From: Zhongshania marina
GTDB lineage: Bacteria; Pseudomonadota; Gammaproteobacteria; Pseudomonadales; Spongiibacteraceae
Assembly (NCBI RefSeq): GCF_002915595.1
Contig: NZ_PQGG01000012.1
Location: 62,001 to 126,000, forward strand
Length of the DNA: 64,000 nt
Reading direction: 5' to 3'
The notes below the pieces were generated by a model. That model searched no databases. It was not told where the DNA came from and saw only the letters and a program-made list of their open reading frames with translations. The position numbers and the translations under genes are program-made. Shown piece after piece: positions 1-9,188 of this stretch (positions are counted from its first letter, which is position 1; each line of letters opens with the position of its first letter).

Positions 1-98
1 ACCGTTCTGTGTGGTGCGATGACGGCTTGGTGTTTCTCAAAGCGGCGGCTAACATTACTGGCAAAGGGCCTCTCTGTCAATCCAAACGGCCGTCCTGA
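1..98 (+). other. possible 3' end of an upstream gene
   Basis: Frame 3 is open from the window edge to a TGA at 96-98 (about 31 codons). Frame 1 is also open, to a TAG at 112-114. Neither fragment is long enough to identify. The frame-3 reading (ending in GPLCQSKRPS) looks slightly more protein-like. It could equally be non-coding sequence upstream of pabB. Confidence 0.2.
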
Positions 99-197
99 GA
101 CTTTGCTCAATTAGATAAAACACTAGATTTTTCAGCCTCATAGCACGTAAAATCGCCATCTACCAGTAGCGTTTGACCGACCACCGAGCAACATCCC

Positions 198-1553
198 ATG
201 GCTAGCCTTCGTCGCATATTGTTACCCTACACCTGCGACAGCTGTGCCCTATTTGCAAAGCTTAAACACCTCCCTTTTCCGGTTTTTCTAGACAGTGCCG
301 CACCATTTAGCGACTACGGTCGTTTCGATATTATTTGCGCTCAGCCGGAAAAGATAATTTCATTTAAATCAAATAATTATGAAAACATTGATACATTCTT
401 GTTTAATAGTGAAAAGCTTTTAAAGACTGTTAGCGACACCTACCTTCACGCCGATGACCTTCCTTTCTGTGGGGGGGCTATTGGCTATTTGAGCTACAAT
501 TTTGGCGAACTCAGCCTCGGTAAACGCGAACCAGCAACAACCAGCACGACCGCCTATCCACCTGAGGCCCACATTGGTATTTATCCTTGGGTCATTGTGG
601 TAGACCATGAACGCCAGCGCTGTGAATTGGTAGCACAAGCCAGCCTTAGCGAGCAAAGCTTGGCGGAAATAGAACGGTTGATTTTGAATGAGCTTGAAAC
701 GCCGACTGAGCTGCTGCCATTCAAACTTAACGGCGAATTTAATAGCTCATTAAATGCGACCAAATATCAACAGGCCTTCAAGCGTATTCAAGACTACATC
801 CGCGCCGGTGATTGCTACCAGATCAACCTTACCCGTGCCTTCAGCGCGCCCTATGAGGGCGATTCTTGGCAGGCATACCGAGGACTAAGGGAAGCGGCAG
901 CGGCGCCCTACTCGGCCTACATTGACCTAGGTGAAAGCCAAATTTTGAGTTTCTCTCCCGAGCGCTTGCTGTCAGCCAATAACGCCGCCCTGCAAACTCA
1001 ACCCATTAAAGGCACCGCAGCCCGCGATCCTGACCCAGACAAAGATCTGGCTTTGGCCAAGGCACTGCAACAAAGCACTAAGAATCGCGCAGAGAACGTG
1101 ATGATTGTCGATCTGCTACGCAATGACTTCAGCAAAAGCTGCGTGGCCGCCTCTGTTAAAACGGAACAACTTTGCGAATTGCAGAGCTTTCGCACCGTAC
1201 ACCATTTAGTGAGCACCGTGTCTGGCCAATTACGACCAGATTGCTCTCCCTTTAATGCTTTGTTGAACTGTTTTCCTGGAGGATCTATCACCGGCGCCCC
1301 CAAACATCGTGCAATGGAAATCATTCGAGAAATCGAACCACATCAGCGCGGCGTGTATTGCGGAAGCATTTTCTATTTAGGTGCTGGCGGAAAAATGGAC
1401 AGCAATATCACCATCCGCAGCTTTGTGTGTGCAGATAATACAATTACCGGGTGGGCGGGAGGCGGCATTGTGGCCGATTCAGATGTCGATGAGGAATTTG
1501 TCGAAACGGAAACAAAAATCGGCAAGCTCCTGCAGGCGCTTGCCGATTTATAG
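198..1553 (+). CDS. pabB: aminodeoxychorismate synthase component I
   Basis: PabB aminates chorismate to 4-amino-4-deoxychorismate with ammonia from the PabA glutaminase, the first step of para-aminobenzoate and folate synthesis in the cytoplasm. The 451-residue length fits the anthranilate synthase component I/PabB family. Visible family blocks are GDCYQINLTR (about residue 208), PIKGT (about 272) with the lysine typical of PabB, ENVMIVDLLRND (about 303), and FPGGSITGAPK near residue 360 followed by the YCGSIFYL block. The start ATG at 198 follows a weak ribosome site. It converges with thrH, and the pabB-thrH-cysB neighbourhood matches Pseudomonas. A 12-bp inverted repeat lies inside its last codons. 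TrpE is the main alternative, but there are no trp neighbours and the PIKGT lysine favours PabB. Confidence 0.93.
   Translation: MASLRRILLPYTCDSCALFAKLKHLPFPVFLDSAAPFSDYGRFDIICAQPEKIISFKSNNYENIDTFLFNSEKLLKTVSDTYLHADDLPFCGGAIGYLSYNFGELSLGKREPATTSTTAYPPEAHIGIYPWVIVVDHERQRCELVAQASLSEQSLAEIERLILNELETPTELLPFKLNGEFNSSLNATKYQQAFKRIQDYIRAGDCYQINLTRAFSAPYEGDSWQAYRGLREAAAAPYSAYIDLGESQILSFSPERLLSANNAALQTQPIKGTAARDPDPDKDLALAKALQQSTKNRAENVMIVDLLRNDFSKSCVAASVKTEQLCELQSFRTVHHLVSTVSGQLRPDCSPFNALLNCFPGGSITGAPKHRAMEIIREIEPHQRGVYCGSIFYLGAGGKMDSNITIRSFVCADNTITGWAGGGIVADSDVDEEFVETETKIGKLLQALADL
1516..1549. terminator. bidirectional terminator inside the 3' end of pabB
   Basis: There is a perfect 12-bp inverted repeat, AAATCGGCAAGC at 1516-1527 and its complement at 1538-1549, with a 10-base loop. 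Read on the minus strand the stem is followed by TTTTTG, so it suits termination of thrH. It lies wholly within the last pabB codons, where the two genes converge. Confidence 0.6.
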
Positions 1554-1560
1554 CGTGAAC

Positions 1561-2178
1561 TTACAGGCTTAGATTACGATTTGAAGCCTTAATAAACTCT
1601 AATTTCAATGCTTCGTAGTCATGCACCGCAGGGAATTGCGGAAACTCGCGAATCACATTATCTGGCGCCTTAAATAAAATACCCGCATCAGCCTCAGCCA
1701 ACATGGTGGTGTCGTTATAGGAATCACCAGCGGCGATAATACGGTAGTAAAGGGTTTTAAGCGCCAATACCGACTGACGCTTTGGGTTTACTTGGCGGAT
1801 GCGGTAGTCAACAACTTTGCCAAGGCTATCAGTTTCTAATTTATGGCAGAGCAATGTCGGCCAACCAAGCTGCTTCATCAGCGGTGCGGCAAATTCGTAG
1901 AATGTATCTGACAAAATAATGACCTGAAAACGCTCACGCAGCCAATCCAGAAACTCTCGCGCCCCCTCCATTGGCGACATATCGGCAATCACTTCTTGAA
2001 TATCCGGCAGCCCCAATCCATTTTCGTGCAGTAAACGCAGGCGCTGCTGCATAAGAACGTCGTAGTCAGGAATATCACGGGTGGTCGCCTTAAGGGCTTC
2101 AATACCGGTGCGCTCGGCAAAATCGATCCAAATTTCTGGGATCAACACCCCTTCCAAGTCAAGACAGGCGATTTCCAC
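1561..2178 (-). CDS. thrH: phosphoserine phosphatase / homoserine phosphotransferase ThrH
   Basis: ThrH is a HAD-superfamily enzyme that dephosphorylates phosphoserine and, in Pseudomonas, can transfer the phosphate to homoserine, linking serine and threonine synthesis. The 205-residue protein closely matches the Pseudomonas ThrH sequence I remember. HAD motif I is DLEGVL, with the nucleophile Asp7 and Glu9 in place of the usual second Asp. Motif II is ILSDTFYEF near residue 90. Motif III/IV is AAGDSYNDTTML near residue 150. The Glu in motif I is characteristic of this subfamily. It lies downstream of cysB on the same strand, about 190 bp away. In Pseudomonas cysH lies between these two genes, and it is absent here. 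Confidence 0.93.
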   Translation of the reverse strand: MEIACLDLEGVLIPEIWIDFAERTGIEALKATTRDIPDYDVLMQQRLRLLHENGLGLPDIQEVIADMSPMEGAREFLDWLRERFQVIILSDTFYEFAAPLMKQLGWPTLLCHKLETDSLGKVVDYRIRQVNPKRQSVLALKTLYYRIIAAGDSYNDTTMLAEADAGILFKAPDNVIREFPQFPAVHDYEALKLEFIKASNRNLSL

Positions 2179-2278
2179 AACATTACTCCTAAAATTTAAT
2201 AAATTTACGCTTAGCGTTAAAAAACCGCGACAATCTAACGGCTTGGGGTTAATAAAGCAATGCTGAGGGGCAAGCCTG

Positions 2279-2346
2279 AAGTCGGACGCTAGGTGTCTGG
2301 CGTAAGGTCAAAATCGACACACTAAGCGTGAATTTTCGTCCGACTT
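2279..2346. repeat. inverted AAGTCGGACG element between cysB and thrH
   Basis: A perfect 10-bp inverted repeat (AAGTCGGACG at 2279-2288, its complement at 2337-2346) brackets 48 bases. Further degenerate copies of GTCGGA or GTCTGG lie in and just right of it, up to 2372. It may be a terminator after cysB or a REP-like intergenic repeat. The sequence does not distinguish these. Confidence 0.4.
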
Positions 2347-2371
2347 TCGACATCAGACATCCGACGCCGCC

Positions 2372-3409
<1,038 letters not shown>

Positions 3410-3483
3410 TTATATAGCCTTAAACGCATCAGCAAAGCCTTGCGAAAAACGCGTTCTAAAACGCTTATTGCATAACAAGCCGA

Positions 3484-4395
3484 TCACTCTTCCACTTTAT
3501 TCGCTATGCCATGTGGGACATGGCCGGTGGAAACATGTTCACTCGCGGAGGCACAATGACCGGGCTGGTCGTCAAAAAACACATCTGCACCATAGGCCGC
3601 CAAGAACTCGCCCTTGTCTAAGCCACCCAAAAACAGTGATTCATCGATACGAATATTCCAATTCCGCAGCGTTTGAATCACCCGCTTATGCGTAGGTGCG
3701 GAGCGCGCTGTTACCAAGGCGATGCGAATCGGTGGATCATCGTCAGACAACTCACACTGCAAAGCGTTTAAGGCAGCGAGGAAATTTTTAAACGGCCCGC
3801 CACTCAGCGGGGTATTTGCCGCCGCTACCTCACTTGCAGTGAACGCCTCTAAACCATCGCGCTTAAAGACCTGTTCTGCTTCATCGGAGAAAATCACCGC
3901 ATCGCCGTCGAAGGCAAAGCGTAATTCTCGCTTGCTCAAAGATTGGGATTTTTTGGAGCGCGGCAGTAAGGTCGCCGCTGCGACGCCGTTATCGAGGGCT
4001 CGACGCACGTCTTCTGCATTTGTTGAAAGAAACAAATGACAGCCAAATGCCGACACATACCGGTAAGGGCTTTCACCACCGCTAAAAGCCGCACGACTAA
4101 TACTCAGGCCGTAGTGTTCAATTGAGTTAAATACCCGCAGGCCGGTATCGGCGGAATTGCGGGATAAGAGAATCACCTCGACCCGAGCATCATCAAGATA
4201 ATCATTGAGCTGCAATAAACGCTCAACAATGCCAAAGGCTTCTCCCGGCTCTAGGATCTCGTTTTCGTGGTCAATTTGATATTTTTGATAGGCGTTAAGG
4301 CCTTCTGACTCGTAAACCCGATGGCTTTCATCCAAATTAAATAGTGCTCTGGATGAAATGGCGACGACTAATTTATTCTCAAATCCTTTGGGCAT
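3484..4395 (-). CDS. cytosolic-type 5'-nucleotidase
   Basis: This protein resembles the cytosolic 5'-nucleotidase 1A-like family (HAD-type phosphatases that remove the 5'-phosphate from nucleoside monophosphates). The family-like motif is FDGDAVIFSDEAE near residue 160, with VVAISSRALFNLDE near the N-terminus and a C-terminal FDDQPGH segment. The reading frame opens earlier, at a TTG (4431), but the ATG at 4395 gives a 303-residue protein beginning MPKGFENKL and better fits the conserved start of the domain. It follows the protease gene on the same strand by about 70 bp. Physiological substrate not determinable here. Confidence 0.82.
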   Translation of the reverse strand: MPKGFENKLVVAISSRALFNLDESHRVYESEGLNAYQKYQIDHENEILEPGEAFGIVERLLQLNDYLDDARVEVILLSRNSADTGLRVFNSIEHYGLSISRAAFSGGESPYRYVSAFGCHLFLSTNAEDVRRALDNGVAAATLLPRSKKSQSLSKRELRFAFDGDAVIFSDEAEQVFKRDGLEAFTASEVAAANTPLSGGPFKNFLAALNALQCELSDDDPPIRIALVTARSAPTHKRVIQTLRNWNIRIDESLFLGGLDKGEFLAAYGADVFFDDQPGHCASASEHVSTGHVPHGIANKVEE

Positions 4396-4464
4396 AAGCT
4401 CACTTCGCGACGGGACAAGCTCACTATACAATATGGCCGGAGCAAGACAACAGCCCTTTGCGAA

Positions 4465-5964
4465 TTATGGTCTTGCGGCGGCAAGACTCTGTGGAGGCAA
4501 TATTGGCATGGCGACAAACAATCCCGCGCTACGCCCCGCTAACAAATCTTGAATATCTGAAATAAGACGAGGGTTGAGCGCAGCGAACACAGCTTGATTG
4601 AGAGAGTCGTTGTAAACCCGCGACGATAGCACACCGATAATTTGCTGCTCGCCAGCCTGGTTTTGGGTGATCGCCGCCCCGCTTTGCCCCGCATAGCTAT
4701 AGCAATCCAGTGCAAATAAATCGCTAAGCCGGCCCCGACCTTCACGCCATAAACTGCCACGGCAGCGGGACGCCCACATGGTGTTCACCGGCTTGTCATT
4801 TGGGTAGGCAAGACTATCTACCCACGGATCAGTCGCATTCGGTGTCGCTAAAACAGGGGGCACCGTTAGAGGTAGCGTCCTTGCCAATTTGAATATGGCA
4901 ATATCAGAACCGCTGTAACGGCCCACTTCGCCGTTAAATTGATCAGCAGCACGATGATCTCTATGGCGCCACACACCGGCGACAGCAATCTTTTGCGGAT
5001 CAGCAGTCATATGAGTTTCTGAGTAAGGAATAAAATTCACCGACGCCACATGATCACTCCCCTCTGGGGTAAACAAACAGTGCGATGCCGATATCAGCCA
5101 CTTCGGTGCGATTAAGGTCGCAGTGCAATTGGATTCATAAGGGCTACCATCGGGACGAATCACTCTGCTACGCAGCACCCCTGTCTTCGGCATATGCCTT
5201 GGCACACGCCATATTTGCTGACGGGTATCTTCAATACCGCCTGCACCACTTGCTGGGTAGCGCTGAAATATTGTCGTTTGGTGTTCAGAAGCTACGGCGG
5301 CGGACTGCCTCATCCAATAAATAGCCGGTACACCGTCGTGGTCTGGGAGTAAGATCTGACGCTTATCCCCTTTGCTCGATATTTGCAAAGCAAGATTAGA
5401 CTCAACCTCTACTGCTTGGCTAAGACCCGCATCAACAAACACACCAGTCTCAAGGGTGCTAATGCGAGGTAAAAACTCACTGAGCTGATTAAGTACCGCT
5501 AAAGCTTTGTCACGCCGCAGAGGGTTGTCGCTCTTAATCTCTCGGCTGAAACGCCTAAGCGCTTCACTCAGGCTAAAACTCCGATCCAGACCTTTAATCA
5601 CAAAGGCGGCATGCAACAGTGCCAAGTCATGAGGCCAGCGATCATTTACAAGTGTTTTTAAAGCGTAGGCATAGGCTTTATCAATGTCGGCACTAAGCGG
5701 TGCAACACCCCAAAAATACCCCTGTGCTAAATCAACATTCCCGTACTGACACTCTGGACTAGGCAGCTCTTCGACGCGGAATACTGAACTATTAGCGGCT
5801 GGAAAAAGTGAATCTGAGCTTGGCGCGGGAAACAACACTCTCCCACAGTCGGCATTGACCAAACTGCCAAATAACAAAAACCCACAGACAACAACACTGC
5901 GCGCTGTTCTCACCGCGGCAAGCCCGCTAGAATTCAGCAATGATATGAGTTGGAAATTATGCAT
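4465..5964 (-). CDS. exported trypsin-like (S1/V8-type) serine protease
   Basis: The catalytic triad is clear: His in LISASHC (about residue 295 from the ATG at 5964), Asp in GSDIAIFKL (about 354) and Ser in AGQSGAAIT (about 428). A signal peptide ends at LVNA before DCGRV, so the protein is probably periplasmic or secreted. About 230 residues of unrecognised, mostly helical sequence precede the protease domain. The start is uncertain. An ATG at 5964 abuts the alr ATG within the palindrome ATGCAT and has no ribosome site. A GTG at 5913 would start directly at the signal peptide. Substrate unknown. Confidence 0.8.
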   Translation of the reverse strand: MHNFQLISLLNSSGLAAVRTARSVVVCGFLLFGSLVNADCGRVLFPAPSSDSLFPAANSSVFRVEELPSPECQYGNVDLAQGYFWGVAPLSADIDKAYAYALKTLVNDRWPHDLALLHAAFVIKGLDRSFSLSEALRRFSREIKSDNPLRRDKALAVLNQLSEFLPRISTLETGVFVDAGLSQAVEVESNLALQISSKGDKRQILLPDHDGVPAIYWMRQSAAVASEHQTTIFQRYPASGAGGIEDTRQQIWRVPRHMPKTGVLRSRVIRPDGSPYESNCTATLIAPKWLISASHCLFTPEGSDHVASVNFIPYSETHMTADPQKIAVAGVWRHRDHRAADQFNGEVGRYSGSDIAIFKLARTLPLTVPPVLATPNATDPWVDSLAYPNDKPVNTMWASRCRGSLWREGRGRLSDLFALDCYSYAGQSGAAITQNQAGEQQIIGVLSSRVYNDSLNQAVFAALNPRLISDIQDLLAGRSAGLFVAMPILPPQSLAAARP

Positions 5965-7041
5965 AAAACAACATGGGTTGAATTCAATAGTAAGGCACTG
6001 CGCCACAACGCCAACATGGTGCGACGCCTTGCTCCGCACGCAGCTATATTAGCGATGGTAAAAGCCAATGGCTATGGCCACGGTGCAGAATGGGTCGCCG
6101 AGCAATTACACGATATTGTCGATGGCTTTGCCGTCGCCCGCCCTAGCGAAGCCTTCCGCCTGCGCAAAGCCCGCCCTAATGACCGAATACTGCTGTTAGG
6201 AACTGAACTAAATGCTGCACTCTTAAACGACTGCGCCGCACATCAGCTAGACCTTGTAATTCACGATATCGACACCGCACGCTTATTGGCCAACACCCCG
6301 CTCTCTAAGGCAGTTACGGTGTGGTTGAAAATGAACACCGGCATGAATCGCCTTGGGATGAGTGCCACTGATTTTGCCGAAGCCCATCGCTTGCTTAGCG
6401 CCCAAGGGCATATCGCAGCAATACACCACATGAGCCATTTTAGCGACGCAGAAACCGAAGACGCGTCAATCACTCAAGCTCAATACCAAGCGCTAACGTC
6501 GCTAAGCAGCACGCTGGGCGACGTCCCTCTAAGCATGGCAAACTCCGCAGCAATCATCGCCCACCCCACCACCCACCTCGACTGGGTAAGACCGGGCATC
6601 ATGCTTTACGGCGATGACCCAACTTGCACACTTGCACCAGACCAACCCCTACAGGCCGTTATGAGCTTTAAAGCCAAAGTCCTCGCGGTACGAGATGTAG
6701 AACCTGGCGAGGGTGTGGGTTACAACCGCCGCTGGAAAGCAGCCCATAAAGCGCGTATTGCCACTATTGCAGCTGGCTATGCAGACGGCTACCCGCGCCA
6801 AGCGGTAGACGGCACACCGGTTCTCATTAATGACCAGCGGGCAACACTGGCGGGCAGAGTCTCGATGGATTTACTCACTGTTGATGTTAGTCATCTAGCC
6901 GATGTAAAGGCCGGCGACATTGCTACCCTTTGGGGAGACACGCTCAGCGCCGCGGAAATTGGCCGGCACTGTAATACGATAAGCTACGAATTATTTACCC
7001 GCATTACTCAACGGGTCGAGCGGTTTTATCTACCAAGCTAA
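5959..7041 (+). CDS. alr: alanine racemase
   Basis: A PLP enzyme that interconverts L- and D-alanine for peptidoglycan. From the ATG at 5959 the protein is 360 residues. The PLP lysine is K35 in AMVKANGYGHG, and the second catalytic region is GEGVGYNRRW with the catalytic tyrosine near residue 257. AGYADGYPR and GRVSMDLLTVDV are further family blocks. A TTG at 5950 is in frame, but the ATG is preferred. It is divergent from the protease, with the two start codons touching. The usual dnaB neighbour is absent. Confidence 0.95.
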   Translation: MHKTTWVEFNSKALRHNANMVRRLAPHAAILAMVKANGYGHGAEWVAEQLHDIVDGFAVARPSEAFRLRKARPNDRILLLGTELNAALLNDCAAHQLDLVIHDIDTARLLANTPLSKAVTVWLKMNTGMNRLGMSATDFAEAHRLLSAQGHIAAIHHMSHFSDAETEDASITQAQYQALTSLSSTLGDVPLSMANSAAIIAHPTTHLDWVRPGIMLYGDDPTCTLAPDQPLQAVMSFKAKVLAVRDVEPGEGVGYNRRWKAAHKARIATIAAGYADGYPRQAVDGTPVLINDQRATLAGRVSMDLLTVDVSHLADVKAGDIATLWGDTLSAAEIGRHCNTISYELFTRITQRVERFYLPS

Positions 7042-7074
7042 TGGCCTACCCAATTCACGGTGTCTCACATTAGA

Positions 7075-7329
7075 TTAATAGTGGTAACGGAGTTGGACAA
7101 TAAGGAGGGAATCTTGCTGAATTTTATAAACGATTCGGTGTTCGTCATTAATCCTTCTGGACCAATATCCTGAAAGAGCGTGCTTGAGTGACTCTGGCTT
7201 TCCGATACCTTCAAAAGGCTCCCGCCTGATTTCTTTGATAAGGGTATTAATACGTTTCAGTATCTGCTTGTCCGTTTTTTGCCAATAAAGGTAGTCTTCC
7301 CACGCCTTCTCAGCAAAAATTAATTTCAC
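7075..7329 (-). CDS. yoeB: YoeB-family mRNA interferase toxin
   Basis: YoeB is a ribosome-dependent endoribonuclease of the RelE superfamily that cleaves mRNA at the A site. The 84-residue length is typical. Family features are the N-terminal FAEKAWEDYLYW, KRINTLIKEIRREPFEGIGKPE in the middle, and the C-terminal tail ending in RYHY. The conserved catalytic set (Glu near residue 46, Arg 65, His 83, Tyr 84) appears intact. Its start overlaps the yefM stop by 4 bp, so the genes are translationally coupled. Confidence 0.93.
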   Translation of the reverse strand: MKLIFAEKAWEDYLYWQKTDKQILKRINTLIKEIRREPFEGIGKPESLKHALSGYWSRRINDEHRIVYKIQQDSLLIVQLRYHY

Positions 7330-7577
7330 TCAAGTAATTCCTTTTCCTGCCCATTGCCGTTCTCTAACTCAGCAATGGACTCAATTAGACGCTGAGTATT
7401 TTTAGGACTCCTAAGCAGGTATGCAGTCTCTTCTAATGCCTGATAGTCGTCCATGGAAATCATCACCACCGCACCTTCGCCCTTGCGGGTTATAGCTATG
7501 GGTGCATGGTCATTGCAGACCTGCTCCATTGTTTTCGCCAAATTACTGCGAGCGGAAGTATAGCTTATGCTGTTCAT
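7326..7577 (-). CDS. yefM: YefM-family antitoxin
   Basis: YefM (Phd/YefM fold) neutralises YoeB and represses its own operon. The 83-residue protein has the Phd-type DNA-binding N-terminus (SYTSARSNLAKTMEQV) and the conserved segment VVMISMDDYQALEETAYLLRS. A flexible acidic C-terminus likely wraps the toxin. It is the first gene of the operon, with a TGTACA-type operator immediately upstream. Confidence 0.93.
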   Translation of the reverse strand: MNSISYTSARSNLAKTMEQVCNDHAPIAITRKGEGAVVMISMDDYQALEETAYLLRSPKNTQRLIESIAELENGNGQEKELLE

Positions 7578-7586
7578 GATAAAACC

Positions 7587-7611
7587 TTGTACACGTACAA
7601 AAATATGTACA
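7587..7611 (-). promoter_or_regulatory. YefM-type operator (long plus short TGTACA palindromes)
   Basis: Ten bases upstream of the yefM start lies TTGTACACGTACAA (7587-7600), with perfect 6-bp arms around two central bases. A second core, TGTACA, lies at 7606-7611. The characterised E. coli YefM-YoeB operator also consists of adjacent long and short palindromes with TGTACA cores. The same autoregulation is inferred here. Confidence 0.75.
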
Positions 7612-7710
7612 ACAGTATAGCAGCGTAAAACAAGGACCTACAAGCTATCCGTATTCCACCACACTTGTCCTTCGCCTAAATTCGATCAGTAAAGGTACGC
7701 TCAACGCAGA

Positions 7711-9060
7711 TCAGTTTTTTGCTTTGGCAGCCGCCAGCTGGCTTTTCGTTAATTGAAAAACCACAGGACTCAACAGTATTAGCGCAATTAAGTTTGGTAT
7801 GGCCATCAAGGCATTCAAGGTATCTGCCAGTAGCCAGATAAAACCGAGATTCGCCATCGCCCCCATCGGTATCGCTAATACCCATGCAATGCGAAATGGC
7901 ATGACGCCTCGGGCGCCAAAAAAGTAGACCACGCAGCGTTCACTGTAATAAGACCAACCCAACATTGTTGTGAAGGCAAAAGTGGCCAAGCCTAGCGCGA
8001 CAATATAGTGACCACCTGGAATTTGGGATTCAAATGCTAGAGTAGACAGTGCCGCCCCGCTTTCACCGGTCTGCCACGCGCCGGACAGCAATATGACAAA
8101 GCCGGTAACCGAGCACACTAAAATAGTGTCAATAAAGGTACCGAGCATTGCGATCATGCCCTGCCGAACTGGGTTGTTCGTTTTAGCTGCAGCGTGAGCT
8201 ATTGGGGCACTGCCCAGTCCAGCCTCATTTGAAAATACGCCGCGAGCAACACCAAAGCGAATGGCCGCTGCAATTCCTGCACCGGCAAAACCACCAACAG
8301 CAGCGGTGCCGTTAAAAGCAGAATCAATGACCAAAGCTAAAATTGCAGGCAAGGAACTTAGGTTCATTAACAAGATAACGAGGCCGATAGCGAGGTAGCT
8401 TACAGCCATAATGGGGACTAAGAATCCGGCAACGCTGGCGACACGCTTTACGCCACCGAGAATAACCGAGGCAACGCCGACAAACATCACCACCGCGCTA
8501 ATCCAAATTGGCACACCAAATGCCCCTTGCATGGCATCGGCTACAGAGTTGGCTTGCACCGTGTTGCCAATACCAAAGCCCGCCATTGCACCGAATAAGG
8601 CAAAGCACGCACCCAGCCAGCGCCAACGTGGACCTAAGCCGTTTTTGATGTAATACATCGGCCCACCGCTAAAATTGCCTTGGGCGTCTTTTTCTCGATA
8701 ATGCACCGCGCAAACCGCTTCCGCATATTTTGTGGCCATTCCCACCAGCGCAGTGCACCACATCCAGAACAAGGCACCGGGACCACCTAGAGCAATAGCC
8801 GTCGCAACACCGGCGATATTGCCGGTACCAATGGTCGCACTTAGTGACGTCATCAGTGCCTGAAACGGGCTGATCTCGCCGCTATCGCCGCTGCCCTTGC
8901 GGCCTTGCATCAATAAACGAAATGCCGCGCCAATATTGAGCAAGGGCATCAGCCTAAGCCCAATCATTAAATACGCACCGGTACCGAGTATAAGCACCAG
9001 CATTAACGGCCCCCACACCACGCCGTTCACCGCACTAACCAAGGCTGATATTTGCTCCAT
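7711..9060 (-). CDS. alanine/glycine:cation symporter (AGCS family)
   Basis: This inner membrane carrier likely imports alanine or glycine with sodium. The family signatures are GTGNIAGVATAIALGGPGALFW near residue 77 and FSNEAGLGSAPIAHAAA near residue 276. About eleven hydrophobic segments are visible. The start is set at the ATG 9060 (449 residues) because AAAAGGACG precedes it; a TTG at 9108 is less likely. A D-cysteine desulfhydrase-like gene lies just upstream on the same strand, and alr lies nearby. This suggests D/L-amino-acid metabolism, though that is inference. Confidence 0.92.
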   Translation of the reverse strand: MEQISALVSAVNGVVWGPLMLVLILGTGAYLMIGLRLMPLLNIGAAFRLLMQGRKGSGDSGEISPFQALMTSLSATIGTGNIAGVATAIALGGPGALFWMWCTALVGMATKYAEAVCAVHYREKDAQGNFSGGPMYYIKNGLGPRWRWLGACFALFGAMAGFGIGNTVQANSVADAMQGAFGVPIWISAVVMFVGVASVILGGVKRVASVAGFLVPIMAVSYLAIGLVILLMNLSSLPAILALVIDSAFNGTAAVGGFAGAGIAAAIRFGVARGVFSNEAGLGSAPIAHAAAKTNNPVRQGMIAMLGTFIDTILVCSVTGFVILLSGAWQTGESGAALSTLAFESQIPGGHYIVALGLATFAFTTMLGWSYYSERCVVYFFGARGVMPFRIAWVLAIPMGAMANLGFIWLLADTLNALMAIPNLIALILLSPVVFQLTKSQLAAAKAKN

Positions 9061-9188
9061 TTGACGTCCTTTTATTCGAGACCAGGGCTTAACTGCTGCA
9101 CTTGCCAATACAACGCTAGAATTCAGCTTGGCTTTGCTCCTTAGCTTATGCTGAGGTCTCTATTTATTAAAATTACAAACTTTACCAT

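Noticed and set aside
198-1553. pabB as anthranilate synthase trpE
   Set aside because: The PIKGT motif, with the lysine typical of PabB, and the pabB-thrH-cysB neighbourhood both favour PabB, and no trp genes are near.
7075-7611. A defence island around the toxin-antitoxin genes
   Set aside because: Neighbours are alr, an amino acid symporter and housekeeping genes, with no restriction, CRISPR or abortive-infection genes.
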